DNA of 5,626 nt from Candidatus Atribacteria bacterium 4572_76 (GTDB lineage: Bacteria > Atribacterota > Phoenicimicrobiia > Phoenicimicrobiales > Phoenicimicrobiaceae): NCBI GenBank assembly GCA_002084865.1, contig NBMG01000107.1:1-5626 (forward strand), given 5' to 3'. The translations under genes were made by a program, and so were the position numbers. This document shows, one piece after another, positions 5,085 through 5,626 of the stretch (positions are counted from its first letter, which is position 1; each line of letters opens with the position of its first letter). The notes below the pieces were generated by a model that saw only the letters and a list, made by a program, of their open reading frames with translations, was not told where the DNA came from and did no database searches.

Positions 5085-5107
5085 CAGGCCCGCCTGTCTA
5101 TGTAAAT

Positions 5108-5170
5108 GTAGGGGCTTGATTTATCAAGCCCGCCTGTTTCTTCTGTCATTCCCCTGCAAAACCTGTCCTT
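5108..5170 (+). repeat. Interspersed repeat core, copy 3 (3'-truncated)
   Basis: It starts with GTAGGGGCTTGAT, with the 9-bp hairpin 5112-5120/5123-5131. It then follows copy 1 closely through CCTGTTTCTTCTGTCATTCC and the AACCTGTCCT stretch, ending near 5170. The right arm of the second hairpin and the GCATTTCTACCCG tail present in copies 1 and 2 are missing. Confidence 0.82.
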
Positions 5171-5202
5171 CTAATTAATTAACCACTAACTAGCTAACTA
5201 AT
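5171..5202 (+). repeat. Octamer array, forward orientation (right margin of repeat copy 3)
   Basis: Units CTAATTAA, TTAACCAC, TAACTAGC and TAACTAAT run up to the base next to the stop codon (5203-5205) of the convergent minus-strand gene. They have the same orientation and sequence class as the 501-540 array and are inverted relative to 4968-5008, so copy 3 is bounded symmetrically like copy 1. Confidence 0.65.
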
Positions 5203-5626
5203 TTAGTATTTCACAATAGTAAAAGTAGAATTATTAGGATAAACTTGTACATCCTGGGTGATGCTAATATCGGGTAATTGTTCATCTAAATCTGTTACAT
5301 ATGATTTTACATAAAGATATGCTTCTTGCAAACTTACTATAGCATCAAGATTAGTATCTGCCGGGTAATTACCATAATACCCACAACCCTCACATAGAGC
5401 CAGAGTAAACACTCCGAAGGGGTCAAAATCACCCGGCGTTACCGGTGCAAGCTCCATACATTCCTGATAATAATAACAGGAAGTCAAGACTTTATATTCG
5501 TTTGTGGTAAGCAATTCTCTAAGTTGTGCTTGAGAAAAGACATTAATAACCTCATCATTAAAAGATTCTAATTCCTCTTTAGAAATTATTGTTTCATCTA
5601 TTGTCTTTCCGATAAATCCCCCGGAA
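5203..5626 (-). CDS. Caspase-like (C13/C14-type) cysteine peptidase, C-terminal part
   Basis: The frame is open to the window edge, so the gene starts beyond 5626; the first TTG or ATG inside is not the true start. The visible 140 residues begin SGGFIGKTIDE, which fits the segment just after the catalytic cysteine in bacterial legumain/caspase-like peptidases (CxSGGF). Then come YKVLTSCYYYQE, corresponding to the usual VVLTA strand, and the GVFTLAL strand-helix. The loop DTNLDAIVSLQE (5323-5358) has EF-hand spacing with D1, N3, D5 and E12 but Ala instead of Gly at position 6, and leads into AYLYVKSYV. Four cysteines (TSC, QEC, LC, GC) suggest disulphides or metal binding in an exported protein. 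The catalytic His-Cys dyad lies outside the window, so activity cannot be judged. It is convergent with the 4114 gene across repeat copy 3. Confidence 0.65.
   Translation of the reverse strand, partial: SGGFIGKTIDETIISKEELESFNDEVINVFSQAQLRELLTTNEYKVLTSCYYYQECMELAPVTPGDFDPFGVFTLALCEGCGYYGNYPADTNLDAIVSLQEAYLYVKSYVTDLDEQLPDISITQDVQVYPNNSTFTIVKY

Noticed and set aside
383..5131. The spaced repeats as a CRISPR array
   Set aside because: Copies are hundreds to thousands of bases apart with genes between them and of unequal length; no regular spacers and no cas genes.
4987..5178. Plus-strand open frame of 63 codons across repeat copy 3
   Set aside because: It consists wholly of octamers and hairpin repeat sequence, lacks a Shine-Dalgarno and has no protein-like pattern.

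Overview
The window looks like chromosomal DNA of a low-GC diderm (outer-membrane) bacterium. The evidence is the C-terminal end of LptB, the lipopolysaccharide-export ATPase, together with a predicted secreted protein that joins one S-layer-homology (SLH) domain to a C-terminal beta-barrel. That OmpM/Slp-type architecture occurs in diderms that tether the outer membrane through SLH domains, such as Negativicutes, Synergistota, Thermus/Deinococcus, Cyanobacteria and probably Atribacterota. An uncultivated Atribacterota-like lineage is my guess; the sequence does not prove it.

Layout. 1-264: 3' end of lptB. 265-624: no gene, filled by copy 1 of a composite, roughly palindromic interspersed repeat built from drifting 8-bp tandem units around hairpin cores. 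625-1585: a DUF3084 envelope protein split into two overlapping frames (N-terminal two-TM/coiled-coil part and C-terminal globular part). 1586-2100: a consensus sigma-70 promoter followed by an apparent leader of about 390 nt with several predicted hairpins, one showing a perfect GAAAGGAGG in its loop and one able to mask the real Shine-Dalgarno. 2101-3726: the SLH-porin, closed by a strong intrinsic terminator. 3793-4113: a weak promoter candidate, a heptamer array and repeat copy 2. 4114-4917: a hypothetical protein with two N-terminal PL-I-x-x-IE-x-LE repeats and a recognisable but unnamed C-terminal domain, apparently starting inside the repeat margin. 4918-5202: heptamer and octamer arrays, an extra 14-bp hairpin and repeat copy 3. 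5203-5626, minus strand: C-terminal 140 residues of a probable caspase-like (C13/C14-type) cysteine peptidase with an EF-hand-like loop, running off the window.

Functionally, lptB, DUF3084 and the SLH-porin fit a cell-envelope/outer-membrane neighbourhood. The flanking genes are punctuated by the same repeat family, one copy in each of three intergenic gaps. The two observations most worth following are the structured leader of the porin mRNA and the composite octamer/heptamer-bounded repeat, which supplies the Shine-Dalgarno of one gene and abuts the start codon of another.
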